A stretch of 64,000 bases of DNA from an uncultured Hyphomicrobiales bacterium (lineage in GTDB: Bacteria > Pseudomonadota > Alphaproteobacteria > Rhizobiales > Rhizobiaceae): positions 7,850 through 71,849 of the forward strand of contig CALTTH010000013.1 in assembly GCA_943908365.1 (NCBI GenBank), in the 5' to 3' direction. Under the pieces are notes generated by a model that saw only the letters and a list, made by a program, of their open reading frames with translations, made no database searches and had not been told where the DNA came from. How positions within the stretch are numbered: position 1 is the stretch's first letter; each line of letters starts with the position of its first letter. Positions 1 to 8,297 of the stretch are shown piece after piece. Position numbers and translations under genes: made by a program.

Positions 1-1276
1 TGCCCATTTTCATGGTGTTGGGGCGCATGCCGACAAGCTGTTCGACGCGGGTGAAAATCTCAGCTGCGAAGGCGACTTCTTCTGGGCCGTGCATCTTCGG
101 CTTCACGACATACATCGATCCGGCGCGCGAGTTCTGGTGGCGACCGATCGGGCCGACATCGTAAAGCGCAATCAGACCGGTGATGACCGCATCCATGATG
201 CCTTCCGGAACTTCCTGGCCATCACGGTCGAGGATAGCGGGGTTGGTCATCAGGTGACCGACATTGCGCACCAGCATCAGCGAGCGGCCGGGAAGTGTCA
301 GAGCCGTTCCGTTGCGCGCGGTATAATTGCGATCAGGGTTGAGGCGACGGGTAAAGGTCTCCCCGCCCTTGGAGACCTCCTCGGTCAAATCACCGCGCAT
401 CAGGCCGAGCCAGTTGCGATAGACGACCAGCTTGTCCTCCGCATCCACGGCCGCGACGGAATCCTCGCAGTCCATGATTGTGGTCAGCGCCGATTCCAAG
501 ATGACATCGGAGATGCCGGCGCGATCAGCCTTGCCGATGGCAGTGGTGGGATCGACGACGATTTCGATATGGATGCCGTTGGTTTTCAGCAAAATTGCGG
601 ACGGCGTCGACGCATCGCCATCGAAGCCGTCAAACTGTGCCTGATCGGCAGGGGTTGTCGAACTGCCGTCAAGGTCGATGACCAAGGCACCGTCAACCAC
701 GCGCAAGCCGCTGACATCGGCCCATTTGCCGCTCGCAAGCGGTACAGAGCTGTCGAGGAAAGATCTTGCCCAGGCGATGACTTTTTCGCCCCGACGGGGA
801 TTGTAGCCCCGGCCCTTTTCGGCGCCGTCGTCTTCGGCAATCGCATCCGTGCCGTAAAGCGCATCGTAAAGCGAACCCCAGCGGGCATTGGCGGCGTTTA
901 GCGCGTAACGCGCATTCATGACCGGTACGACGAGCTGCGGCCCGGCAAGCTCGGCGATTTCCGGATCGACGTTCTGTGTGTTGACCTTGAAGGCCGCGCC
1001 TTCCGGAACGATGTAGCCGATCTCGCGAAGATAGGCCTCGTAGGCAGCGAGGTCGGATGGCGCGCCGTTCTGGCGGTACCAATCATCGAGCTTTTCCTGG
1101 AAGGCGTCGCGCTTGGCGAGGAGCTCTTTGTTCTTCGGCGCAAGATCGTGGATGATCGCAGAGAAACCGTCGAAGAAAGTGTCGGCGTTCAGCCCCGTCT
1201 CGGGCAGAACCTCATCCTTCAAAAACTGGTAGAGCGTCTCGTCGAATGACAGTCCGTTATGCTCGATGCGGCTCAC
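1..1276 (-). CDS. glcB: malate synthase G, 5' part (runs off the window)
   Basis: Condenses glyoxylate with acetyl-CoA to malate in the cytoplasm (glyoxylate shunt). About 425 N-terminal residues are present; the family is about 720 aa, so the C-terminal part lies beyond base 1. Reading the minus strand gives VSRIEHNGLSFDETLYQF at the start, then MNARYALNAANARWGSLYDA and TIMDCEDSVAAVDAEDK, all typical of the GlcB (type G) form rather than AceB. The start is GTG at 1276, preceded by AGGGAG; the nearby ATG is followed at once by a stop in its frame. It stands alone downstream of the DUF1402 gene, with 118 bp between. Not detectable as a complete reading frame because it is cut by the window edge. 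Confidence 0.93.
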   Translation of the reverse strand, partial: MSRIEHNGLSFDETLYQFLKDEVLPETGLNADTFFDGFSAIIHDLAPKNKELLAKRDAFQEKLDDWYRQNGAPSDLAAYEAYLREIGYIVPEGAAFKVNTQNVDPEIAELAGPQLVVPVMNARYALNAANARWGSLYDALYGTDAIAEDDGAEKGRGYNPRRGEKVIAWARSFLDSSVPLASGKWADVSGLRVVDGALVIDLDGSSTTPADQAQFDGFDGDASTPSAILLKTNGIHIEIVVDPTTAIGKADRAGISDVILESALTTIMDCEDSVAAVDAEDKLVVYRNWLGLMRGDLTEEVSKGGETFTRRLNPDRNYTARNGTALTLPGRSLMLVRNVGHLMTNPAILDRDGQEVPEGIMDAVITGLIALYDVGPIGRHQNSRAGSMYVVKPKMHGPEEVAFAAEIFTRVEQLVGMRPNTMKMG

Positions 1277-1309
1277 AACATATCTCCCTATGATCATTGT
1301 CCATAGAGT

Positions 1310-1329
1310 GGAGGCTGTACCCAGCCTCC
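1310..1329. terminator. weak hairpin between glcB and the DUF1402 gene
   Basis: GGAGGCTG and CAGCCTCC form an 8-bp stem with a 4-base loop. It lies downstream of the DUF1402 gene and upstream of glcB on the minus strand. There is no clear T-run, so intrinsic termination is only possible, not shown. Confidence 0.3.
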
Positions 1330-1394
1330 GTCAACCGTCGCTATGCATCAAAGATTTTTTCCGTTCAGGAAATAATCTCAAAAACCTGTTCCAG

Positions 1395-2348
1395 TCAGAG
1401 AAGCTTCTGTAGCTCTGGCAGCTTCTCATTGATCAGCCAGCCATAATAATTCTCTTCCGGCCAGACCGTACCGCCGCTTTGGCGGTTCTTCTGCGCCAGT
1501 GCGGCGGCGCGCTGCTGCGAGCCACCGAGATTATAAAGCGTCGACGTCAGGCCAGGATTCTTGGAGATATCCATGTCGGCAATCGACTTATAGTCATCGA
1601 TGGATTTGCGGATCGCAGCCGCCATATAGGCCAGCGAATGATCGGGATCCATGATCGCGGTATAGACGGCCGCAGCGTCGTTCTCGTCCAGCTTTTCGTA
1701 GCCAGACGTGCGCGCAACCGTATCCGAAAGCATGAGCGCCGTCAGCGGATTGATCTGGCCGAGACCGAATGTCTGCCCGGCATAGAAGGGCTGAAAGAAC
1801 ACAGCGCTGAAACGGTTGTCAGGATAGCTCACCCCATCCACCTTCTTGCCGCGGAAGCTTGCTTCCCAGACATCTTCGCGGCAGTTCCATAGGCTGTAGG
1901 AATCGCTCTTCGACTGGCATTTCGCAAATTGCGAATGAGTCAGAAACTGCGCGATCGTCTCATCCTTGTAGCCGAAGCGGAAGCTGTTTCCGGCATAGGA
2001 GGCGGCCTTCACATAGTAAGACTGCAGGCGATCATAGGCATCGACATTATAAGTGTGTTCGCCAACGATCGCGCCGATCATGTGGATCGGATCGATGCCA
2101 TAGCGGCTTGCCGTCGACTTGATCTTAGCGATCAACTGCTTGTCGCTGGACAGAAGAGCGTAGACCTTCTGATACTTCCGCTCATAGGTGGAGTTGGAAC
2201 CCTTGGTACGACGCGCTGAGGCACCTGGAACACCCGGCTGTTCCGCATTGCGGTTTCCTGGCGGCACGAGGGTTGTAGCTTCTGCATAGGACGGGAGAAC
2301 AGTGCCAATGGCCAGAAGTGCGGCCAATGCCAGAAGAGTTTTGCGCAC
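1395..2348 (-). CDS. exported DUF1402 family protein
   Basis: A 317-aa protein of the DUF1402 family, known mostly from rhizobia and relatives; its function is not established. The chosen start is GTG at 2348, giving a clear signal peptide (VRKTLLALAALLAIGTVLPSYAEA) with likely cleavage after AEA. The reading frame stays open upstream into the end of hslU, but that part overlaps hslU and is implausible. The mature part has YGIDPIHMIGAIVGEHTYN and FGLGQINPLTALMLSD; the second resembles the GLGQ/GxxQ segment of lysozyme-like transglycosylase folds, with a Glu in IVGEH that could be catalytic. That suggests a periplasmic cell-wall role, but this is inference from short motifs. Single gene, 172 bp downstream of hslU and behind its terminator. 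Confidence 0.8.
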   Translation of the reverse strand: MRKTLLALAALLAIGTVLPSYAEATTLVPPGNRNAEQPGVPGASARRTKGSNSTYERKYQKVYALLSSDKQLIAKIKSTASRYGIDPIHMIGAIVGEHTYNVDAYDRLQSYYVKAASYAGNSFRFGYKDETIAQFLTHSQFAKCQSKSDSYSLWNCREDVWEASFRGKKVDGVSYPDNRFSAVFFQPFYAGQTFGLGQINPLTALMLSDTVARTSGYEKLDENDAAAVYTAIMDPDHSLAYMAAAIRKSIDDYKSIADMDISKNPGLTSTLYNLGGSQQRAAALAQKNRQSGGTVWPEENYYGWLINEKLPELQKLL

Positions 2349-2462
2349 GAGCGGATGCCTTTTCTCTTGCCGGCTCTCATGCCGGAGTAATCCATAGGAT
2401 CGACTTTCGAAACTCATTAACGAAAAGCGATGCCAAATGTCGAGAGAAGGCCGATAAAATAA

Positions 2463-2487
2463 GAGTGCGGCAAGATTTGCCGCACTC
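2463..2487 (-). terminator. intrinsic terminator of hslU
   Basis: GAGTGCGGCAA and TTGCCGCACTC form an 11-bp stem with loop GAT. On the minus strand the stem is followed by TTATTTTAT. It lies 34 bp past the hslU stop, before the DUF1402 gene. Confidence 0.75.
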
Positions 2488-2520
2488 GCTATTATTTTCA
2501 AACTTACGTTTGGGCCAGCC

Positions 2521-3828
2521 TTAAAGAATATAGCGCGACAGATCCGTGTCGGCGGCGATATCGCCCACATGTTCCTTGACGTAGGCGTCATCGATCTTGA
2601 CTGACGAGCCGCCTCGGTCCGGCGCGTTGAAGGAGATTTCGTCGAGAACACGCTCCATGACCGTTTGCAGACGGCGCGCACCGATGTTTTCGACCGATGA
2701 ATTGAGATGGACCGCCACGTCGGCCAATGCATCGATGGCGTCGTCGGTGAAATCCAGATCGAGTTCTTCGGTCGCCATCAGCGCCTTGTACTGGCGGATC
2801 AGGCTCGCTTCGGTCTCGGTCAGAATGCGGCGGAAATCCTCCTTCGTCAGCGGCTTTAGTTCCACGCGGATAGGCAAGCGGCCCTGAAGTTCAGGTAGAA
2901 GATCGGAGGGCTTTGCCACATGGAACGCACCGGACGCGATAAAGAGGATGTGATCCGTCTTTACCGGTCCATACTTGGTCGACACTGTGGTGCCTTCAAC
3001 CAGCGGCAGGAGATCGCGCTGCACGCCTTCGCGAGAGACGCCGGCTCCCATGCCACCATCGCGGGCGGCGATCTTGTCGATTTCGTCGAGGAAGACGAAG
3101 CCATCATTTTCGACCGATTTGACCGCTTCGCGCTGGATCTGCTCATTGTCCAGAAGCTTGTCGGACTCGTCGCGGATCAGTTCGGCATAGGATTTCTCCA
3201 CCGAGGTGCGGACCTTCTTGGTGCGCCCGCCCATGGCCTTGCCGAACATTTCAGACAGGTTGAGCACGCCGATATTGGCGCCCGGCATGCCGGGGATCTC
3301 AAAGCCGGGCATGCCGGAGCCGGTATCGGCCACCTCGATATCGATTTCCTTCTTGTCGAGTTCGCCATCGCGCAGCTTCTTGCGGAAGCTGTCGCGGGTG
3401 GCGGGCGACGCGGTCTGTCCGACGAGTGCGTCAAGAACGCGCTCCTCGGCGCTGGCATGGGCCTTGGCCTGGACCTCGGCGCGCATCTTTTCACGCACGA
3501 GGCCTATACCGATCTCGACCAGATCGCGGATGATCTGTTCGACATCCCGGCCGACATAGCCGACTTCGGTGAATTTCGTCGCTTCCACCTTGATGAAGGG
3601 CGCACCGGCGAGCTTTGCCAGGCGTCTTGAGATTTCGGTCTTGCCGACACCGGTCGGTCCGATCATCAGAATGTTCTTGGGCATCACCTCGTCGCGCAGG
3701 CTCTCATCGAGCTGCTGGCGGCGCCAGCGATTACGAAGCGCAATGGCGACCGCGCGCTTGGCATCATGCTGACCGATGATGTAGCGGTCCAGTTCCGAGA
3801 CGATCTCCCGGGGAGAAAAAGTGGTCAT
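2521..3828 (-). CDS. hslU: ATP-dependent protease ATPase subunit HslU
   Basis: AAA+ unfoldase ring of the HslUV (ClpYQ) protease, which unfolds substrates and feeds them into HslV in the cytoplasm. At 435 aa it has family length. Walker A GPTGVGKT is at residues 57-64, the pore-loop region GYVGRD at about 90, Walker B FVFLDEIDKI near 247-256, and an arginine-rich sensor region (GARRLQTVMERVLDEI) near 390. It ends in LSRYIL, the C-terminal tail that inserts into HslV to activate it. The variable I-domain (about 110-240) carries a Gly/Pro-rich segment (MPGFEIPGMPGA). It follows hslV by 78 bp on the same strand and is probably co-transcribed with it. Confidence 0.97.
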   Translation of the reverse strand: MTTFSPREIVSELDRYIIGQHDAKRAVAIALRNRWRRQQLDESLRDEVMPKNILMIGPTGVGKTEISRRLAKLAGAPFIKVEATKFTEVGYVGRDVEQIIRDLVEIGIGLVREKMRAEVQAKAHASAEERVLDALVGQTASPATRDSFRKKLRDGELDKKEIDIEVADTGSGMPGFEIPGMPGANIGVLNLSEMFGKAMGGRTKKVRTSVEKSYAELIRDESDKLLDNEQIQREAVKSVENDGFVFLDEIDKIAARDGGMGAGVSREGVQRDLLPLVEGTTVSTKYGPVKTDHILFIASGAFHVAKPSDLLPELQGRLPIRVELKPLTKEDFRRILTETEASLIRQYKALMATEELDLDFTDDAIDALADVAVHLNSSVENIGARRLQTVMERVLDEISFNAPDRGGSSVKIDDAYVKEHVGDIAADTDLSRYIL

Positions 3829-3906
3829 TTCGATCCTTTCGGCTTCCTGTTGCGGCCAGCCATGACGGCCCGGCCCGCAGGAACCATGGTTTGGTGATCC
3901 GTGCGC

Positions 3907-4431
3907 TTATTCAGCGTCCAACGTTTCAATGACGAGATTGTGGTTGGTGTAGACGCAGATGTCGGCGGCGATATCGAGCGCCTGACGGGCGACCTCTTCG
4001 GCTGACTTATCCGAATCCATCAAGGCACGTGCCGCGGCAAAGGCGTAGTTGCCGCCGGAGCCGATAGCGATTGCGCCATGTTCGGGTTCCAGGACATCGC
4101 CATTGCCGGTGATGGCAAGGGTGATCGACTTGTCGGCGACGAGCATCATGGCTTCGAGATTGCGCAGATATTTGTCTGTTCGCCAATCCTTGGCGAGTTC
4201 GACCGCGGCGCGCATCAGCTGGCCTTGATATTGCTCCAGCTTCTTTTCCAGCCGGTCGAGAAGGGTGAAGGCGTCTGCCGTGGCACCAGCAAAACCGGCG
4301 ATCACTTCGCCCTTGCCGATGCGACGCACCTTGCGGGCGTTGCCCTTCATCACGGTCTGGCCAAGGCTGACCTGTCCGTCGCCGGCCATGACGACCTTGC
4401 CGCCCTTTCTCACTGTAATGATTGTTGTCAT
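3907..4431 (-). CDS. hslV: ATP-dependent protease proteolytic subunit HslV
   Basis: Proteasome-like threonine peptidase of HslUV, 174 aa. The start at 4431 gives MTTIITVRKGGKVVMAGDGQ. Removal of Met exposes the catalytic N-terminal Thr, as in E. coli HslV, so the 35 upstream in-frame residues are not part of the protein. GNARKVRRI, FAGATADAFTL and AIGSGGNYAFAAARAL are all family signatures. First gene of an hslV-hslU pair, divergent from hisB; the 214-bp gap between them must hold both promoters. Confidence 0.96.
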   Translation of the reverse strand: MTTIITVRKGGKVVMAGDGQVSLGQTVMKGNARKVRRIGKGEVIAGFAGATADAFTLLDRLEKKLEQYQGQLMRAAVELAKDWRTDKYLRNLEAMMLVADKSITLAITGNGDVLEPEHGAIAIGSGGNYAFAAARALMDSDKSAEEVARQALDIAADICVYTNHNLVIETLDAE

Positions 4432-4645
4432 AAAGCACCTGTCTGCCCATCCGGGCCTTGCGTCTAAAGCTATCGAACCGCTGATCGGCTGCGGTCCTTT
4501 TCGCAAATTATGTAAGTCCCGTTTTGCCGATTGCAATCTTGCTTAACCGTAGCACCCGGGCGGCACTCACAAGACGATGGAATGACTGGATATTTGAGGT
4601 GCAGGCTGGTAAGGAACGGCCAGAATTGTCCAAGGAGCAGCCGCA

Positions 4646-5242
4646 ATGGCAGAGCGCACAGCCGAGATTTCCCGCAAGACCAATGAGACCTCCGTCTCGG
4701 TCCGCGTGAATATCGATGGAACGGGTACGGCGAAAATTTCGACAGGCGTCGGCTTTTTCGATCATATGCTGGACCAGCTGAGCCGCCATTCGCTGATCGA
4801 CATGGAGATCGACGTGAAGGGCGACCTTCATATCGACGATCACCACACGGTCGAAGATACCGGCATTGCCATCGGCCAGGCGATTGCCAAAGCCTTGGGC
4901 GACCGCAAGGGCATCACGCGTTATGCCTCGCTCGACCTTGCCATGGACGAGACGATGACGAAGGCTGCCGTCGATATTTCCGGCCGCCCCTTCCTGGTCT
5001 GGAACGTGCAGTTCTCCGCACCGAAGATCGGTACATTCGATACCGAACTGGTGCGCGAATTCTTCCAGGCGCTGGCGCAGAATGCCGGGATCACGCTGCA
5101 TATTCTCAACCATTACGGCGCCAACAACCATCATATCGCCGAGACGTGCTTCAAGGCGGTTGCGCGCGTATTGCGCAGCGCCACCGAAATTGATCCCAGG
5201 CAGGCAGGTCGCATTCCTTCAACGAAGGGCATGCTGGCCTGA
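4646..5242 (+). CDS. hisB: imidazoleglycerol-phosphate dehydratase
   Basis: Sixth step of histidine synthesis: dehydrates imidazole-glycerol phosphate to imidazole-acetol phosphate. At 198 aa it is the monofunctional form without the HAD phosphatase domain of the enterobacterial enzyme. The two manganese-binding His motifs are DDHHTVED (His66-67) and NNHHIAET (about 160-166). FFDHMLDQLSRHS lies near the N-terminus. AAGGAGCAGCCGCAATG supplies the ribosome site. First gene of hisB-DUF2628-hisHAFE-coaA. Confidence 0.97.
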   Translation: MAERTAEISRKTNETSVSVRVNIDGTGTAKISTGVGFFDHMLDQLSRHSLIDMEIDVKGDLHIDDHHTVEDTGIAIGQAIAKALGDRKGITRYASLDLAMDETMTKAAVDISGRPFLVWNVQFSAPKIGTFDTELVREFFQALAQNAGITLHILNHYGANNHHIAETCFKAVARVLRSATEIDPRQAGRIPSTKGMLA

Positions 5243-5303
5243 TCCGGTGAAACATGAAGAGCAACCGAGACCGGTGCGGCTCTGAACGTCGTCAGGAACG
5301 CCA

Positions 5304-5792
5304 ATGATATCTTATTTTGTTCTGGAAGCACCGGGCGGACCCGACAGGGATCACCGCACCACTCGCTTCATCGCGGACAGATTTTCGTGGCTTGCTTTGC
5401 TGTTTCCGTGGCTCTGGTTTGCCATCCATCGCATGTGGTGGATTGCCGTCTCCGTCGTCATTCTGCAGGTCGCCGCCGGTCAGGTGTCGAGGCTCGATGG
5501 CCTCGGCATAATGGGCTTCCTATTCACCATCACGGCAGGATTGATAGCCGGATTCGAAGGTCGCAACCTGCTTCAGCGTCATTTGATTGCCAAGGGCTGG
5601 ACGCTGAAGGACGTGATCGTGGCACGTGATCTTTCGACGGCGGAACAGATGTATTTTTCGAACCTGCCCGAACAGGACGATGCGCATATGACGGTGTCGC
5701 AGCCTGAGTGGAAGACCCGTGATCGGGTGGGCGGCTTCATGACGAACGATCCCGCGGGCTCGTTTCAATTCGATTTGAATGGAAGGCGCTGA
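5304..5792 (+). CDS. DUF2628 membrane protein inside the his operon
   Basis: 162 aa, DUF2628 family. One or two hydrophobic stretches (WLALLFPWLWFAIHRMWWIA, about 31-50, and a second to about 85) are followed by a soluble C-terminal part with NLLQRHLIAKGWTLKDVIVA. Function unknown. It lies between hisB and hisH, with one base between its TGA and the hisH ATG, so it is in the his transcript. An insertion of this family between hisB and hisH is common in rhizobia. No catalytic motif is visible, and no link to histidine synthesis can be drawn from sequence. Confidence 0.85.
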   Translation: MISYFVLEAPGGPDRDHRTTRFIADRFSWLALLFPWLWFAIHRMWWIAVSVVILQVAAGQVSRLDGLGIMGFLFTITAGLIAGFEGRNLLQRHLIAKGWTLKDVIVARDLSTAEQMYFSNLPEQDDAHMTVSQPEWKTRDRVGGFMTNDPAGSFQFDLNGRR

Positions 5793-5793
5793 T

Positions 5794-6444
5794 ATGCGTG
5801 TGGCAATTATCGATTATGGCTCCGGCAACCTTCGATCTGCGACCAAGGCGTTCGAGCGCGCGGCGCGGGAAGCCGGCATCGACGCGACAATCGACCTGAC
5901 CGACAAGCCTGAAAGCGTGGCGTCCGCAGACCGTATCGTGCTGCCAGGTGTCGGCGCCTATGCCGATTGCCGCGCAGGATTAAGTGCGGTGACGGGCATG
6001 CATGAAGCGCTGATCGATGTGGTGGAGAAGAAGGGTCATCCCTTCCTCGGCGTCTGCGTCGGCATGCAGCTCATGTCCTCTCGCGGCCTTGAAAAGACAG
6101 TGACCGAGGGGCTTGGCTGGATCGAAGGCGATGTGGTGGAGATGACGCCATCGGACCCGGCTCTCAAAATTCCGCAGATCGGCTGGAATACGCTGGAGCT
6201 GCACCGCCCTCACCCGCTCTTCGATGGCATCAAGACCGGGCCCGACGGCTTGCACGCCTATTTCGTTCACTCCTACCATCTGGCGGCGAAGCACCGGAAT
6301 GACGTGATCGCCACCACCAATTATGGTGGCGCGATGACCGCCTTCGTTGGGCGCGACAACATGGTTGGCGCTCAGTTCCATCCGGAAAAGAGCCAGACGC
6401 TTGGTCTTGCCCTCATTTCGAATTTCCTCCGCTGGAAGCCCTGA
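5794..6444 (+). CDS. hisH: imidazole glycerol phosphate synthase, glutaminase subunit HisH
   Basis: 216 aa, class I glutamine amidotransferase that passes ammonia to HisF. The nucleophile is Cys88 in FLGVCVGMQLM; the His and Glu of the triad are in AQFHPEKSQ near residues 195-203. The N-terminus is MRVAIIDYGSGN. The start at 5794, behind GGAAGGCG, fits better than an ATG 15 bases upstream that would overlap the preceding gene. The TGA is followed one base later by the hisA ATG. Confidence 0.97.
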   Translation: MRVAIIDYGSGNLRSATKAFERAAREAGIDATIDLTDKPESVASADRIVLPGVGAYADCRAGLSAVTGMHEALIDVVEKKGHPFLGVCVGMQLMSSRGLEKTVTEGLGWIEGDVVEMTPSDPALKIPQIGWNTLELHRPHPLFDGIKTGPDGLHAYFVHSYHLAAKHRNDVIATTNYGGAMTAFVGRDNMVGAQFHPEKSQTLGLALISNFLRWKP

Positions 6445-6445
6445 C

Positions 6446-7180
6446 ATGATCCTTTTTCCCGCAATCGACCTCAAGGACGGCCAGTGCGTGCGCCTGAAGC
6501 TTGGCGATATGGACCAGGCCACCGTCTACAACACCGATCCCGGCGCGCAGGCCAAGGCCTTTGAGGACCAGGGCTTCGAATGGCTGCATGTCGTGGATCT
6601 GAACGGCGCCTTTGCCGGCCAGACTGTCAATGGCGAGGCGGTCGACGCCATTTTGAAATCCACCAAGAACCCGGTGCAGCTCGGCGGCGGTATTCGCACG
6701 CTGGAGCATATCGAGGCCTGGCTGAGCCGCGGTCTCGCGCGTGTCATCCTCGGCACCGTTGCGGTACGCGATCCGGTTCTGGTGCTGGAAGCCTGCAAGC
6801 GCTTCCCTGGCCAGATAGCCGTCGGCATCGATGCCAAGGGCGGCAAGGTTGCGGTGGAAGGCTGGGCGGAAGCCTCCGAACTTGGCGTGATCGAGCTTGC
6901 CAAGCGCTTTGAAGGGGCAGGCGTTGCCGCGATCATCTACACCGATATCGACCGTGACGGCATTCTGGCCGGGATCAACTGGGCCTCGACGCTCGAGCTT
7001 GCCAATGCGGTGTCCATTCCGGTGATCGCATCCGGCGGGCTTGCCTCCATCGACGATATCAAGCGCATGCTGGAGCCGGATGCGGCGAAGCTGGAAGGCG
7101 CCATTTCCGGGCGGGCGCTCTATGACGGACGCATCGATCCGGCAGAGGCATTGGCGCTGATCAAGGGAGCACAGGCATGA
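6446..7180 (+). CDS. hisA: phosphoribosylformimino-5-aminoimidazole carboxamide ribotide isomerase
   Basis: 244 aa, (beta/alpha)8 barrel that isomerises ProFAR to PRFAR, the HisF substrate. The start MILFPAIDLKDGQCVRLKLG at 6446 contains catalytic Asp8; the second aspartate is in IYTDIDRDG. Two half-barrel phosphate loops are seen (QLGGGIRTLEHI and VIASGGLASIDDI). Overlaps hisF by 4 bp (ATGA), so the two are translationally coupled. Confidence 0.97.
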   Translation: MILFPAIDLKDGQCVRLKLGDMDQATVYNTDPGAQAKAFEDQGFEWLHVVDLNGAFAGQTVNGEAVDAILKSTKNPVQLGGGIRTLEHIEAWLSRGLARVILGTVAVRDPVLVLEACKRFPGQIAVGIDAKGGKVAVEGWAEASELGVIELAKRFEGAGVAAIIYTDIDRDGILAGINWASTLELANAVSIPVIASGGLASIDDIKRMLEPDAAKLEGAISGRALYDGRIDPAEALALIKGAQA

Positions 7181-7953
7181 CTTTGAAAGCACGCATCATC
7201 CCCTGCCTTGACGTAAAAGATGGTCGCGTCGTCAAGGGCGTGAATTTCGTCGATCTGATCGATGCCGGCGATCCGGTCGAGGCGGCGAAAGCCTATGATG
7301 CGGCCGGTGCCGATGAGCTTTGCTTTCTCGACATCACCGCCTCTTCCGACAATCGCGAAACCATCTTCGATGTGGTCTCGCGTACAGCCGATCACTGCTT
7401 CATGCCGGTGACGGTGGGGGGCGGCGTTCGCGCCGTTTCCGATATTCGCAAGCTTCTGCTTTGCGGTGCAGACAAAGTGTCGATCAATTCGGCAGCGGTC
7501 AAAGACCCGGATTTCGTGGCACAGGCGGCGGACAAGTTCGGCAATCAGTGCATCGTCGTTTCCATCGACGCCAAGAAGGTGTCGGCTGCAGGCGAAGCCG
7601 ATCGCTGGGAAATCTTTACCCATGGTGGACGCCAGCCGACGGGCATCGATGCGGTGGAATTTGCGGTGACGATGGTGGAGCGTGGTGCCGGCGAATTGCT
7701 GATCACCTCCATGGACCGCGACGGCACGAAGAGCGGCTATGACATCGCGCTGACCCGCACCATTGCCGATCAGGTGCGTGTTCCGGTTATCGCTTCCGGC
7801 GGTGTCGGAAATCTGGATGATCTGGTAGCGGGCGTGAAGGAGGGCCATGCGACAGCGGTTCTGGCGGCGTCGATCTTCCACTTCGGCACCTATACGATCG
7901 GGCAAGCCAAGGCCTATATGGCAGATCATGGCATTGCCATGCGTCTCGACTGA
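7177..7953 (+). CDS. hisF: imidazole glycerol phosphate synthase, cyclase subunit HisF
   Basis: 258 aa barrel that uses HisH-derived ammonia to convert PRFAR to imidazole-glycerol phosphate and AICAR. Catalytic Asp12 lies in IIPCLDVKDGRVVKG; the second Asp is in ITSMDRDGTKSGYD. Phosphate loops TVGGGVRAVSDI and VIASGGVGNLDDL mark the two half barrels. AICAR produced here feeds purine synthesis (purH begins at the other end of this window). Overlaps hisA by 4 bp and is followed by hisE 20 bp later. Confidence 0.97.
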   Translation: MTLKARIIPCLDVKDGRVVKGVNFVDLIDAGDPVEAAKAYDAAGADELCFLDITASSDNRETIFDVVSRTADHCFMPVTVGGGVRAVSDIRKLLLCGADKVSINSAAVKDPDFVAQAADKFGNQCIVVSIDAKKVSAAGEADRWEIFTHGGRQPTGIDAVEFAVTMVERGAGELLITSMDRDGTKSGYDIALTRTIADQVRVPVIASGGVGNLDDLVAGVKEGHATAVLAASIFHFGTYTIGQAKAYMADHGIAMRLD

Positions 7954-7973
7954 TCTTTCAAAGGACAAGCAGC

Positions 7974-8297
7974 ATGAGCGGGTTTTCCCTTTCCGATCTC
8001 GAGCGCATCGTTGCCGAACGCGCCAGCGCATCGCCGGATCAATCCTGGACGGCCAAGCTTTTTGCCGCCGGCCAAGCCAAGGCCGCCAAGAAGCTCGGCG
8101 AAGAGGCGGTCGAAACGGTGATCGCTGCGATCTCGCATGATCGCAAGAACCTGACGGACGAGGCAGCCGATCTGCTTTATCATCTTCTCGTGGTCCTCAA
8201 GATCGCCGATATCCCTCTCTCCGATGTCTTCGCGGAATTGGAGAGACGGACAGGTCAGTCCGGATTGCAGGAAAAGGCATCAAGGCCTCAATCATGA
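7974..8297 (+). CDS. hisE: phosphoribosyl-ATP pyrophosphatase
   Basis: 107 aa, all-alpha MazG-type pyrophosphohydrolase for the second step of histidine synthesis. GEEAVETVIAAISHD and DEAADLLYHLLVVL carry the acidic metal-binding helices of the fold. It is a stand-alone HisE, not fused to HisI. The TGA overlaps the ATG of coaA (ATGA). Confidence 0.96.
   Translation: MSGFSLSDLERIVAERASASPDQSWTAKLFAAGQAKAAKKLGEEAVETVIAAISHDRKNLTDEAADLLYHLLVVLKIADIPLSDVFAELERRTGQSGLQEKASRPQS

Noticed and set aside
4432..4645. RpoH-type heat-shock promoter for hslV
   Set aside because: CTTG (4573-4570, minus) with a -10-like CTACGG 17 bases on is only a partial match, too weak to call.
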